The position numbers and the translations under genes are program-made. 6,917 nucleotides of DNA from Thermomicrobiales bacterium. Lineage in GTDB: Bacteria > Chloroflexota > Chloroflexia > Thermomicrobiales > UBA6265. The notes under the pieces were generated by a model that ran no database searches, was not told where the DNA came from, and worked only from the letters and a program-made list of their open reading frames with translations. Below are positions 1 to 6,700 of the stretch, piece by piece. The stretch lies in assembly GCA_020847015.1 (NCBI GenBank), contig JADLCW010000387.1, positions 1 through 6,917 on the forward strand, in the 5' to 3' direction. How positions within the stretch are numbered: the first letter of the stretch is position 1; each line of letters starts with the position of its first letter.

Positions 1-1471
1 ATGCCTGCCGCGCCGCGTCGGTCAGGCCCGCCGCGCGGGTCTCGTCCATCACCTGCAAGGCCGGGGCGACGATCAGCGCGTAGCCGGCGAGATCCTGGTC
101 GGGATGGAGCACGTCCACATCCACGCCGAGACCGCGCAGCACCCGGTAGAACAGCAGCATCTGATCCCAGTAGTTGGCATCGGCGCTGTGCGGCTGCGCA
201 TCGTTGAGCCAAAGACTTTCATAATCGTGGAGGAGGACGACCGGCGCAGGCGCCGCGCTGGTGGGCCGGCCGCTCAGTTCCAGCCCCGCGACTTCAGCCC
301 CGCCGCGGTCAAGACTATCGTCGTGGCGAAACAATCCGGAATGCAGCAGCTCCTGCGCCATCGGAGCGCCGCGATCGCGGAAATAGCAAACGACGTCGCA
401 GCCGTGCGCCCAGGCCTGCGCGGTCCAGAGCGCGACCGCGCCGGGGGCGGGCAGCGGATTGCTGGGCGCCCAGTTGATCTGGCCCACTTGCTGCTCCATC
501 ACCCACAATCCGCGCTTGCGGCCCAGCAGACCTCGGTAGAGATCGTGGTTGAGGGAGATCAGATCCGGGTCGCCGGTGCGGGCGCGGCGAACCTTCTCCG
601 ATTCGGGCAAGCTGGAATATTCGACACCGCCGGTGGGGTACGAATCCCACGAGGCGAAATCGAGATCGGCGGCGACCGCATAGTGATCGAACTCGTCGAA
701 CAACCGCATGAAGTTGTGGGTGATCCAGCGACCCGGGGAATGACGACGCAGGATCGCGATCTGCTCGCGCTGGAACGCCACGATCGCATCGGAGGCGAAG
801 CGGAAGAAATCGAGCAGGTGGGAGGGGTTGGGCAGATCGCAGACCAGATTGGGCGGGTCGATCTGGTCGAACGCGTCGTACGCCTGACTCCAGAACACGG
901 CGCCCCACGCCTCGTTCAACGCGGCGATGTCTCCCGCGTAGCGTTCGCGCAGCCACTCCCGGAACGCGATCTGGCTGGCCCCGCCCCAGGAGCGGCCAGT
1001 GCCCTCGCAGCCAAACTCGTTGTCGGTTTGCCAGCCGACGACGGCCGGATGCTGACCGTAGCGACGAGCCATGACGTCGGTGATGCGACGGGAATGCGCG
1101 CGGTAGATCGGGCTGGCGTGGTCGTAGTGCTTGCGGCCGCCGTGATTGCGCCGCCGCCCCTCGGCGTCGTAGGGCAGAATCTCCGGGTGGGCGCGCACCA
1201 GCCAGGCGGGCGGAGCGCCGGTGGGCGTGCCGAGCACGACCTTCAGGCCGGCCGCCGCGAGATCGCCGATGGCGGCGTCCAGCCAGCCCCAGTCGTACTC
1301 GCCGGGGCGCGGCTCCATCCGGCTCCAGGCGAACTCGCCGATACGCGCATAGCGCATGCCCAACTCGCGCAGTCGCCGCGCGTACTGTGGTCGCCGATCG
1401 GGCGGCAGGTGCTCCGGGTAGTGGCAAACCCCGAGCTGGAACGTGTCGCGGCGGTCAAACGGCTCGGTCAC
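1..1471 (-). CDS. GH42 beta-galactosidase, N-terminal 490 residues (3' end beyond the left window edge)
   Basis: This is a cytoplasmic glycoside hydrolase of family 42, which hydrolyses beta-D-galactosides by a retaining mechanism. The start is GTG at 1471-1469, with GGAGAGGTG about 10 nt upstream; the frame is open to the window edge. The N-terminus (FQLGVCHYPEHLP, residues 11-23) shows the GH42 TIM-barrel start. WQTDNEFGC at 147-155 holds the predicted acid/base Glu152, and WVMEQQVGQINWAP at 323-336 the predicted nucleophile Glu326. Their spacing (174) is close to that of Thermus A4 beta-galactosidase (141 and 312). YFRDRGAP near 363-370 matches the barrel end, though the family usually has Trp where Asp366 lies. 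From about residue 409 (APVVLLHDYESLWL) the trimerisation domain begins and is cut by the edge; full-length members are about 650-700 residues. There is no signal peptide. The cysteine cluster that binds zinc in some members is missing: only Cys155 remains near Glu152. The family call is firm; the natural substrate is not determined. Confidence 0.95.
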   Translation of the reverse strand, partial: MTEPFDRRDTFQLGVCHYPEHLPPDRRPQYARRLRELGMRYARIGEFAWSRMEPRPGEYDWGWLDAAIGDLAAAGLKVVLGTPTGAPPAWLVRAHPEILPYDAEGRRRNHGGRKHYDHASPIYRAHSRRITDVMARRYGQHPAVVGWQTDNEFGCEGTGRSWGGASQIAFREWLRERYAGDIAALNEAWGAVFWSQAYDAFDQIDPPNLVCDLPNPSHLLDFFRFASDAIVAFQREQIAILRRHSPGRWITHNFMRLFDEFDHYAVAADLDFASWDSYPTGGVEYSSLPESEKVRRARTGDPDLISLNHDLYRGLLGRKRGLWVMEQQVGQINWAPSNPLPAPGAVALWTAQAWAHGCDVVCYFRDRGAPMAQELLHSGLFRHDDSLDRGGAEVAGLELSGRPTSAAPAPVVLLHDYESLWLNDAQPHSADANYWDQMLLFYRVLRGLGVDVDVLHPDQDLAGYALIVAPALQVMDETRAAGLTDAARQA

Positions 1472-1621
1472 GACGGCTGAGCACCTCTCCTGCCTCGGGT
1501 AAGTTGACAGGGCATCGTACCCGATCCTCTCGGTCCATTTGACCCGCCGGGATGCCCCCAGCGGGCCGATGGTGCATCATGGGCGCCGCGATTCGTGCGT
1601 TCGTTCCGGGATCAGCCGACC
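1472..1621. promoter_or_regulatory. Divergent intergenic region between the GH42 and ABC-F genes
   Basis: This 150-bp gap separates two genes transcribed away from each other, so it should carry both promoters. For GH42 the clearest signals are the ribosome binding site at 1482-1490 (minus strand GGAGAGGTG) and a TACGAT -10-like hexamer at 1519-1514, 42 nt before the GTG; no good -35 lies at standard spacing. On the plus strand TTGACA at 1504-1509 is a perfect -35 hexamer but lacks an AT-rich -10 about 17 nt on. The promoter positions are therefore low-confidence inference. Confidence 0.35.
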
Positions 1622-3343
1622 ATGACGCTGCTCGTGCAGGCCGCCAATATCTCCCACGCACCGGGCGGCAACGCCATCCTCGATGGAGCCACCTTCGAGA
1701 TCCGAGTCGGCGACCGCCTTGCCCTGATCGGGGCCAACGGCTCCGGCAAGAGCACCCTTTTCCGGCTGCTGGCGCGGCGAGAGCGGCCGGAGCGCGGCAC
1801 GGTCATCCATGCCCGAGGCATCACGCTAGGGTTGCTTGGGCAGGAATCCGATCTCGATCCGGCGACGACGATCCGCGAGGCGGTCGCCCTCGCCTTCGGC
1901 GACCCGGCGGCGCTGGAGGCGCACGCCCGCGAGCTGGAGGCGCGCATGGGCGAGGCTGCCGACGACGATGAGCTGGCCGCCATCCTCGATGCCCATGCCG
2001 AGGTGCTGGAGCGGCTGGAGCGGGGTGGGGCGGCCGACCCCGACGGTGGGACCGAGGTGCTGGCCGGGTTGGGATTGCCGCCGACGCGCTGGGAGCAGCG
2101 GGTCGGCAGTCTGAGCGGCGGCGAGAAGAAGATGGTCGCGCTGGCTCGGCTGCTGGTCGCCGCACCCGACGTGCTGCTGCTGGATGAACCGGAGAACCAC
2201 CTTGATTTCGCGGCCAAGGCGTGGCTGGAGACGCGCGTTCGGAACCACGCCGGGGCGGTCGCGGTGGTGTCGCACGACCGGTGGTTCGTGGATCGGGCGG
2301 CGAACCGCATCCTGGAGCTGGAAGACGGCCGCGTCGCCACCTTCCCTGGCAACTACGCCGATTTTCAGCGCCAGAAGCGGGAGCGACTGGAGCGCGCCGC
2401 GGCGTTGCGCGTCCAGCAGGAGCGCGAATTCAAGAAGCTGAAAGCGAGCGCCGAGCAACTCACCCAATGGGCGCGCCAGAACCCGAAGTTCGCTCCCCGC
2501 GCGGAGAACCAGCGGCGCAAGCTGGCCGAGGAGCGAGAGCGGCTGGAGCGGACCTCGCCGCCGGTGCTGGAGCGGCGCCATATCGACGTCGCCTTCGCCG
2601 CCGAGCGGGGCTCGAACCTGATGCTGGAGGCGACCGCGCTAACCAAGACCTACGGCGAGCGGACCGTGGTCCTGCCGTTCGACCTGGTCGTGCGCCACGG
2701 GGAGCGTGTGGGACTAGTGGGGGCTAACGGTTCCGGCAAAACGACGCTGCTGCGGATGATCCTCGGGGAGGAAGCGCCGAGCGGCGGCGTGCTGCGCCTC
2801 GGCCCCTCGGTGAAGGTCGGCTATTTTGCTCAGGAACACGAGACGCTCGACCCAACGGCGACACCGCTGGATGTGGCGCGCACGCTGAAGCCAATGTCGG
2901 AGCAGGCCGCGATCGGCTTCCTGGCTCGCTTCCAGTTTGGCCGCGATTCGGCGGTGAACCGCATCGACTGTCTCAGCGGCGGCGAGCGCAGCCGGCTGCA
3001 GATCGCCGCGCTGGCGCTGCAAGGAGCCAACTTCCTGCTGCTGGACGAGCCGACCAACAATCTCGACGTCGGCTCCATCGAAGCGCTGGAAGCCGCGCTG
3101 CTCGGGTTTCTGGAGTCGGACATGGGGACGATTCTGACGATCTCCCACGACCGCGCCTTCCTCGACAACCTGTGCAGCCGCATCATCGAGCTGGACGACG
3201 GCGTCGTGCGGGACTACCCGGGCGGGTTCGCGTACTACGATGCGAATCGCGGGCACGGCGTGGAGTTGACGCGGCGGGTCGAGAAGTCGGGGAGTCGAGC
3301 GATCGAGAAGAAAAAAGGGCGGCGGCCCGCCCGTCGCTCGTGA
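1622..3343 (+). CDS. ABC-F family dual ATP-binding cassette protein
   Basis: This is a 573-residue soluble protein with two ABC ATPase domains and no membrane segment, the layout of the ABC-F class, whose characterised members act on the ribosome as translation factors or antibiotic-protection proteins. NBD1 has Walker A GANGSGKST at 37-45, signature LSGGE at 164-168, Walker B LLLDEPENHLD at 185-195 and a His switch (SHD) near 217-219. A charged, coiled-coil-like interdomain linker spans about 248-320. NBD2 has Walker A GANGSGKTT at 367-375, signature LSGGE at 451-455, Walker B LLLDEPTNNLD at 472-482 and a second SHD. The C-terminus is a Lys/Arg-rich tail. I chose the ATG at 1622 because family members begin almost directly with LLVQAANIS; a GTG at 1595 would add nine unrelated residues. 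The Shine-Dalgarno is weak. NBD1 has Glu191 where DEPTNHLD is usual. The sequence does not show whether it is a resistance factor or a housekeeping factor. Confidence 0.95.
   Translation: MTLLVQAANISHAPGGNAILDGATFEIRVGDRLALIGANGSGKSTLFRLLARRERPERGTVIHARGITLGLLGQESDLDPATTIREAVALAFGDPAALEAHARELEARMGEAADDDELAAILDAHAEVLERLERGGAADPDGGTEVLAGLGLPPTRWEQRVGSLSGGEKKMVALARLLVAAPDVLLLDEPENHLDFAAKAWLETRVRNHAGAVAVVSHDRWFVDRAANRILELEDGRVATFPGNYADFQRQKRERLERAAALRVQQEREFKKLKASAEQLTQWARQNPKFAPRAENQRRKLAEERERLERTSPPVLERRHIDVAFAAERGSNLMLEATALTKTYGERTVVLPFDLVVRHGERVGLVGANGSGKTTLLRMILGEEAPSGGVLRLGPSVKVGYFAQEHETLDPTATPLDVARTLKPMSEQAAIGFLARFQFGRDSAVNRIDCLSGGERSRLQIAALALQGANFLLLDEPTNNLDVGSIEALEAALLGFLESDMGTILTISHDRAFLDNLCSRIIELDDGVVRDYPGGFAYYDANRGHGVELTRRVEKSGSRAIEKKKGRRPARRS
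3311..3332 (-). terminator. Rho-independent terminator on the minus strand, inside the 3' end of the ABC-F gene
   Basis: Read on the minus strand, GGGCGG (3332-3327), loop GCCG and CCGCCC (3322-3317) form a perfect 6-bp GC stem, followed at once by TTTTTT and then CTTCTCG. This is the textbook intrinsic-terminator shape and faces transcripts of the GNAT operon, whose last stop is at 3507. On the plus strand the same bases are codons for the Lys-rich ABC-F tail and no T-run follows the stem, so it would act in one direction only. The call rests on shape alone. Confidence 0.6.
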
Positions 3344-3400
3344 CTCGCGACCTCAGCACCTTGCTCGCATGACCGGCGCGATTCGCCGCATGCGACATCC

Positions 3401-3481
3401 TGTCATCCCGAGCGTTAGCGAAGGATTTCGATCTCGCATTCGCCGTTGGATCGACGCCGCGGCGGAGCGTTCAGGATGACA
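3401..3481. repeat. 81-bp nested palindromic intergenic repeat (REP/MITE-like)
   Basis: The outer arms TGTCATCCCGAGCG (3401-3414) and CGTTCAGGATGACA (3468-3481) are inverted copies matching at 12 of 14 positions. Inside lie a perfect inverted pair TCGATC (3428-3433) and GATCGA (3449-3454), and a 10-bp palindrome CGCCGCGGCG (3455-3464). The left part, running into AGCGAAGGATTTCG, resembles the TGTCATCC-GAGCG-AGCGAAGGAT intergenic repeats seen in many copies in several high-GC bacterial genomes. It fills most of the gap between two convergent genes and has no coding capacity. Only one copy lies in the window, so repetitiveness is inferred from memory of the motif. Confidence 0.6.
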
Positions 3482-3506
3482 TGGATTGAGCGCCAGGTTG
3501 CCGCGT

Positions 3507-3962
3507 TCAGCCTGCTTCCGCCCGTTCGTCGTCGTTCGCCGTCAGATCGATCAATCCGGCCAGGGTCGGCTGGAAGCCGCAGCCGCGGTAGAAGCCGTCG
3601 AGCGGATCATCGTAGTCGACGTGCAACCACTCCGCTCCGTGCTCGCGCGCCAGCGCCGTCGCCTCGCGCACCAGCGCCCGCCCCAAACCCCGCCGCTGGT
3701 AGTCGGGATGGACGGTGGCGTCGAGCAGAAAGGCATGGACGCCGCCATCCCAGGCGATGTTGACGAAGCCGATCAGTCGATCCCCGTCGACGGCGCACAC
3801 CCACCCCAATCCACGCTTCAGGATCGGACTCCATTGCTGGTCGCCGACCGTTTCCCACGCGACGTCGCGTAGCGCGTTGAGGTCGCGATCCGCGATTGGG
3901 AGATTGCGAACGAGCAGAATCGATCCCCAGTCTTCCGTGCCGCCCGGAGCCAATGCGCTCAT
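3507..3962 (-). CDS. GNAT family N-acetyltransferase
   Basis: This is a 151-residue cytosolic protein of the Gcn5-related acetyltransferase fold, which moves an acetyl group from acetyl-CoA to an amine. The acetyl-CoA motif A is clear: ATVHPDYQRRGLGRALV, with the Q/R-x-x-G-x-G loop at residues 79-84 after beta strand 4. The usual C-terminal strand, DPLDGFYRGCGFQPT (about 119-133, a Y-x-x-x-G-F motif), is also present. Length is typical of a single-domain GNAT. I chose the ATG at 3962, ten bases after the upstream gene's TGA; the in-frame TTG at 3995 would give a 23-nt overlap and an unlikely N-terminus. No strong Shine-Dalgarno is visible, so translation is probably coupled to the preceding gene. 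It is the last gene of a three-gene minus-strand operon. The acceptor substrate cannot be told from sequence. Confidence 0.9.
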   Translation of the reverse strand: MSALAPGGTEDWGSILLVRNLPIADRDLNALRDVAWETVGDQQWSPILKRGLGWVCAVDGDRLIGFVNIAWDGGVHAFLLDATVHPDYQRRGLGRALVREATALAREHGAEWLHVDYDDPLDGFYRGCGFQPTLAGLIDLTANDDERAEAG

Positions 3963-3972
3963 CCCAGCCCGC

Positions 3973-4158
3973 TCATTCGCCGGTCGGGGTTCCAACGGCT
4001 GCCGGCGTTGCCCCGGCGCCGAGACCGGGCAGCCCGAACGTCTTGGGGTACGTGATGACCAGGACGCCCACCACCATGACGAAAATCGTCACGATCACGA
4101 GCGCCGCCAACTGGATGCGGGAGCCGCGACTCATGCCTTCTTTGGGAGGGTGCGCCAC
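3973..4158 (-). CDS. Small single-pass membrane protein, 61 residues, unknown function
   Basis: The frame starts at GTG 4158-4156 behind a strong ribosome binding site, TAAGGAG at 4173-4167, which overlaps the stop codon of the upstream gene; spacing is 8 nt. The protein has a short basic N-terminus, one hydrophobic helix at about residues 16-36 (IQLAALVIVTIFVMVVGVLV) and a Gly/Ala/Pro/Thr-rich tail of about 20 residues, so the N-terminus is predicted to be cytoplasmic. No cysteine, lipobox or histidine pair suggests a cofactor. I do not recognise a family. Its placement 12 nt after the four-helix membrane protein and 10 nt before the GNAT gene, with a good Shine-Dalgarno, supports a real coding gene. 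It may be a partner of the adjacent membrane protein. Confidence 0.75.
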   Translation of the reverse strand: MAHPPKEGMSRGSRIQLAALVIVTIFVMVVGVLVITYPKTFGLPGLGAGATPAAVGTPTGE

Positions 4159-4170
4159 GAACGAGTCTCC

Positions 4171-4593
4171 TTAGCGGGCGAGCCGCGGCCGCACGACCGC
4201 CAACGCGATCAGAGCGAAAACGACGCCGGTCAGCAGCACCCCGTTGGGGATGTGCAGCGAGGCGGTGAACGCGCTCTTGCGCCCGGCATAGCCAAGCCCG
4301 AGCTGGGCCACCATCAGCGCGGCCAAAACGACGCTCAGCACCAGCGGCGCGACCCCCCACCCCTGACGCATGCCCACGAACGCGACGGCGACCAGCGCCA
4401 GCGTGCCGAGGAAGGCGATGTTGCCCAGCCAACCGTGAGTGACGATGATCCCTGCATTGCCGTGGAACAGCATCTGCCCGGCCATGAAGGCCTGAACGAG
4501 GATCAACCCGGCGGTGATCGTGGCAATGCTTCGGAAAATCAGATCCAGCGCCGGGTTGACGGTCGAAACCGCCCGATACGTTGTCTGCGTCAT
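4171..4593 (-). CDS. Four-helix integral membrane protein, DUF6220-like
   Basis: This 140-residue protein has four predicted transmembrane helices at about 18-42, 52-74, 80-100 and 113-134, and no cleavable signal peptide. Polar and histidine residues lie at helix ends: His44, His53 in THGWLGN, and His114 in SLHIPNG. The HG-x-x-G and LH-x-x-NG patterns and overall topology resemble the uncharacterised DUF6220 group of small membrane proteins, recognised from memory only. Paired histidines in such helices can bind haem or quinone, but nothing here shows this. Translation starts at ATG 4593 with GGAG 6 nt upstream (4603-4600). It is the first gene of the minus-strand operon, divergent from the P-type ATPase. 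A cytochrome b561-like or DoxX-like role is an alternative that I consider less likely. Confidence 0.85.
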   Translation of the reverse strand: MTQTTYRAVSTVNPALDLIFRSIATITAGLILVQAFMAGQMLFHGNAGIIVTHGWLGNIAFLGTLALVAVAFVGMRQGWGVAPLVLSVVLAALMVAQLGLGYAGRKSAFTASLHIPNGVLLTGVVFALIALAVVRPRLAR

Positions 4594-4613
4594 GCGCGCT
4601 CCATGGTGTGTGG

Positions 4614-4630
4614 CGGCCGTCGCACGGCCG
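4614..4630 (-). other. 7-bp hairpin in the 5' leader of the DUF6220-like gene
   Basis: CGGCCGT (4614-4620), loop CGC and ACGGCCG (4624-4630) form a perfect 7-bp stem with a 3-nt loop. It ends 20 nt before the ATG at 4593, just upstream of the Shine-Dalgarno, so it would form in the mRNA leader. No T-run follows, so it is not an intrinsic terminator. In DNA this GC-rich it may be chance. Confidence 0.3.
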
Positions 4631-4700
4631 GCTCATACGTCGACGCCGCCTAGGATAGAGCGTTTCGACGCCGGCGCCGACCGAGCCGCGATCCGCGCCC

Positions 4701-4742
4701 GCGGTTTGGCCCGGACGGGTACGATAGCGTCGTCCGAACCGC
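4701..4742. repeat. Imperfect inverted repeat overlapping the putative ATPase promoter
   Basis: The right arm CGTCCGAACCGC (4731-4742) is the reverse complement of GCGGTTCGGACG. The left arm contains this as GCGGTT (4701-4706) and CGGACG (4712-4717) with five inserted bases. The 13-bp loop contains the -10-like TACGAT. It could be an operator for a dimeric regulator or a leader hairpin; nothing else in the window identifies a regulator. Confidence 0.35.
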
Positions 4743-4768
4743 AGATCGTGAATCTGGGGAACTGAGCG

Positions 4769-6697
4769 ATGGCCGCACCTGCGCCTTCTGTAGTCGATGC
4801 GGCGCCCGAAGCCGCCGGTCCCGCGCTCACCGGGTTGAGCGAAACCGAGGCCCGCGCCCGGTTGCGTCGCGGGCAGGGCAACGGTTCCGGCCCATCCACC
4901 GGTCGCTCCTACTGGCGCATCGTGCGCGACAACCTGCTCACGCTGTTCAACATGACGCTGATCGGGGTCGGATTGCTCCTGATCGCCATGGGGCAGGTGC
5001 GCGAAGCGATCATGGCCTCCGGGTTGGCGGTGGTCAACGGCATCATCGGGGTCATCCAGGAAGTGATCGCCAAGCGACGCCTCGACCAGATCGCGCTGCT
5101 CAACCGCGTGCAGGCCACCGTCGTGCGCGATGGCCAGCGCCGCGCGATCCCGCCGGAGGAAATCGTGCTGGGCGATCTGCTGGTGGTCGGTCCCGGCGAC
5201 CAGATCTTCGTTGATGGGCGCGTCGTGGATGGCGCCTTCCAGGTCGATGAGGCGCTGCTCACCGGCGAGGCGGACCCGATTCTCAAGAATCCCGGCGATG
5301 CCATCCCCTCCGGCAGCTACTGCGTCAGCGGCGGCGGGTTCTACGAAGCCGAAAAGGTCGGGATGGAGAGCACCGCCGCGGCCATCGCCGCCAAGGCGCG
5401 GGCGCACAAGGCGACGCTGACGCCATTGCAGGAAGAAGTCAACCAGGTCGTCCGCATCCTGCTGACGATGGCCGGATTCTTCCTCGTCACCATCGTGCTT
5501 GCCGCGCTGCTGCACGGGTATCCGGCGCAGGACACCGTGCTGGCGCTGGCGGTGGTGCTGGGCATCGTGCCGTCCGGGTTGTTCCTGATGATCGTTGTCA
5601 CCTACTCGATGGCGATCGTACGCCTGGCCAGGCAAGACGCCCTCGTCCAGCAGATCAACGCCGTCGAGTCGCTCAGCAACGTCACCGTGTTCTGCATGGA
5701 CAAAACCGGCACCCTGACCGCCAACCGACTGCGGCTCGCCGCGCTGGAGCCGATCGCGGGACAAGAAGCCGCGCTGCGCTCCGCCCTCGGCGATCTGGCC
5801 CGCACTGTCTCCGGCGGCACCAAAACCAGCGACGCCATCGCCGATGGCTGCGACGGCGCCCGGCGCGCGCCGATCGACGAGATCTCCTTCTCCTCGGCCC
5901 GCAAGTGGTCGGCGGTGTCGGCCAGTGATGGTTCGTTCACCGGCGCGTTCGCCATTGGCGCGCCGGAAATGCTCGGCCGCGCTATCGGACGGGAAGATCT
6001 CGCGCCGCCCGCCGGTTGGGCGGAACAAGGATGGCGCATTCTCTTGTTCGCCTCTTCGCCGGAGGCCGTGCCGCTGCACGACGAGCGGGGCGAACCGCGC
6101 CTGCCGGCTTCGATGGAGCCAGCCGCTTGGCTGGCCTTCGCCGACGAGTTGCGTCCCAACGCGAAGGAAACGCTGGAGGGGTTCCGCGATGCCGGCATCG
6201 CGCTGAAGATCATCTCCGGCGACAACGCCGAAACTGTCGCCGCACTGGCTCGCCAAGCCGGGCTGCCGGACGACGCCAAACTGGTTTCCGGACTCGATCT
6301 GACGGAGATGGATGATGCGGCCTTCGCCCGCGCGGCCGAAGAGGCGACGATCTTCGGCCGCGTCACGCCGGAGCAAAAGCAGCGGCTGGTGGAGGCGCTG
6401 AAGGCGCGCGGCCACTACGTGGCGATGACCGGCGACGGCGTCAACGACGTGCTCTCGCTCAAGCAGGCCAATCTCGGCATCGCCATGCAGAGCGGCAGCC
6501 AAGCGACCCGCAACGCCGCCGACATCGTGTTGCTGAACGACTCGTTTGGGGCGCTGCCGATGGCCTTCCGCGAGGGGCAGCGCATTCGGCGGGGGTTGCA
6601 GGGCATCCTGCAATTGTTCCTGTCGCGGGTGTTCACCGTGGTGCTGGTCATTCTCGCCGTGCTGCTGGTGGAGGCGGGATTTCCATTCTCGCCATAG
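4769..6697 (+). CDS. CtpE-like P-type cation-transporting ATPase, ended early by an in-frame TAG
   Basis: This is a membrane ion pump of the HAD-IC P-type ATPase family; the closest pattern I recognise is mycobacterial CtpE, a Ca2+ pump. In order: N-terminal TM helices at about 57-76 and 80-97; the actuator domain with LLTGEADP (163-170); TM helices at about 228-250 and 256-282, the latter with IVPSG (266-270); phosphorylation motif DKTGTLT with Asp311; a short nucleotide domain with SFSSARKW (373-380); SGDN (483-486); the hinge TGDGVND (554-560); and TM5 at about 611-636. The start is ATG 4769 with GGGGA 8 nt upstream. Reading ends after 642 residues, just past TM5, at TAG 6695-6697, whereas homologues run to roughly 750-800 residues with five more helices. 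The same frame continues beyond the stop with the expected TM6 sequence. If the stop is real, this product lacks half the cation site and is probably inactive. Transported ion: Ca2+ by analogy, unproven. Confidence 0.9.
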   Translation: MAAPAPSVVDAAPEAAGPALTGLSETEARARLRRGQGNGSGPSTGRSYWRIVRDNLLTLFNMTLIGVGLLLIAMGQVREAIMASGLAVVNGIIGVIQEVIAKRRLDQIALLNRVQATVVRDGQRRAIPPEEIVLGDLLVVGPGDQIFVDGRVVDGAFQVDEALLTGEADPILKNPGDAIPSGSYCVSGGGFYEAEKVGMESTAAAIAAKARAHKATLTPLQEEVNQVVRILLTMAGFFLVTIVLAALLHGYPAQDTVLALAVVLGIVPSGLFLMIVVTYSMAIVRLARQDALVQQINAVESLSNVTVFCMDKTGTLTANRLRLAALEPIAGQEAALRSALGDLARTVSGGTKTSDAIADGCDGARRAPIDEISFSSARKWSAVSASDGSFTGAFAIGAPEMLGRAIGREDLAPPAGWAEQGWRILLFASSPEAVPLHDERGEPRLPASMEPAAWLAFADELRPNAKETLEGFRDAGIALKIISGDNAETVAALARQAGLPDDAKLVSGLDLTEMDDAAFARAAEEATIFGRVTPEQKQRLVEALKARGHYVAMTGDGVNDVLSLKQANLGIAMQSGSQATRNAADIVLLNDSFGALPMAFREGQRIRRGLQGILQLFLSRVFTVVLVILAVLLVEAGFPFSP

Positions 6698-6700
6698 CTC

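Larger units (their letters stand above)
4594..4768. promoter_or_regulatory. Divergent intergenic region between the membrane-protein operon and the P-type ATPase
   Basis: This 175-bp region should hold both promoters. Toward the ATPase, GGGGA at 4756-4760 is a ribosome binding site 8 nt before ATG 4769, and TACGAT at 4720-4725 is a -10-like hexamer 43 nt before the start; a matching -35 is not evident. Toward the minus-strand operon, TATCCT at 4657-4652 is a weak -10 candidate. Two inverted repeats are listed separately. Promoter assignments are tentative. Confidence 0.35.

Noticed and set aside
104..1480. 458-codon plus-strand frame
   Set aside because: It is the complement of the GH42 gene, which has both catalytic motifs and a ribosome binding site. 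The plus-strand translation is low-complexity and matches no family I know.
1504..1509. Perfect TTGACA -35 box for the ABC-F gene
   Set aside because: No -10-like hexamer lies 16-18 nt downstream (the region reads cctctcgg), so I do not call a promoter from this box alone.
1595..1621. Nine-residue upstream extension of the ABC-F protein from a GTG
   Set aside because: The extension does not resemble ABC-F N-termini, while the ATG at 1622 starts directly at the first beta strand of NBD1.
3963..3995. Upstream TTG start for the GNAT protein
   Set aside because: It would overlap the preceding gene by 23 nt and add an unrelated N-terminus; the ATG at 3962 fits the operon spacing.
3959..6613. 884-codon open frame on the minus strand opposite the P-type ATPase and across the membrane-protein genes
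   Set aside because: It is antisense to a clear ATPase frame with all catalytic motifs and crosses three other supported genes. Its translation is rich in Arg, Gly, His and Asp without any recognisable domain. Long antisense frames are expected in DNA this GC-rich.
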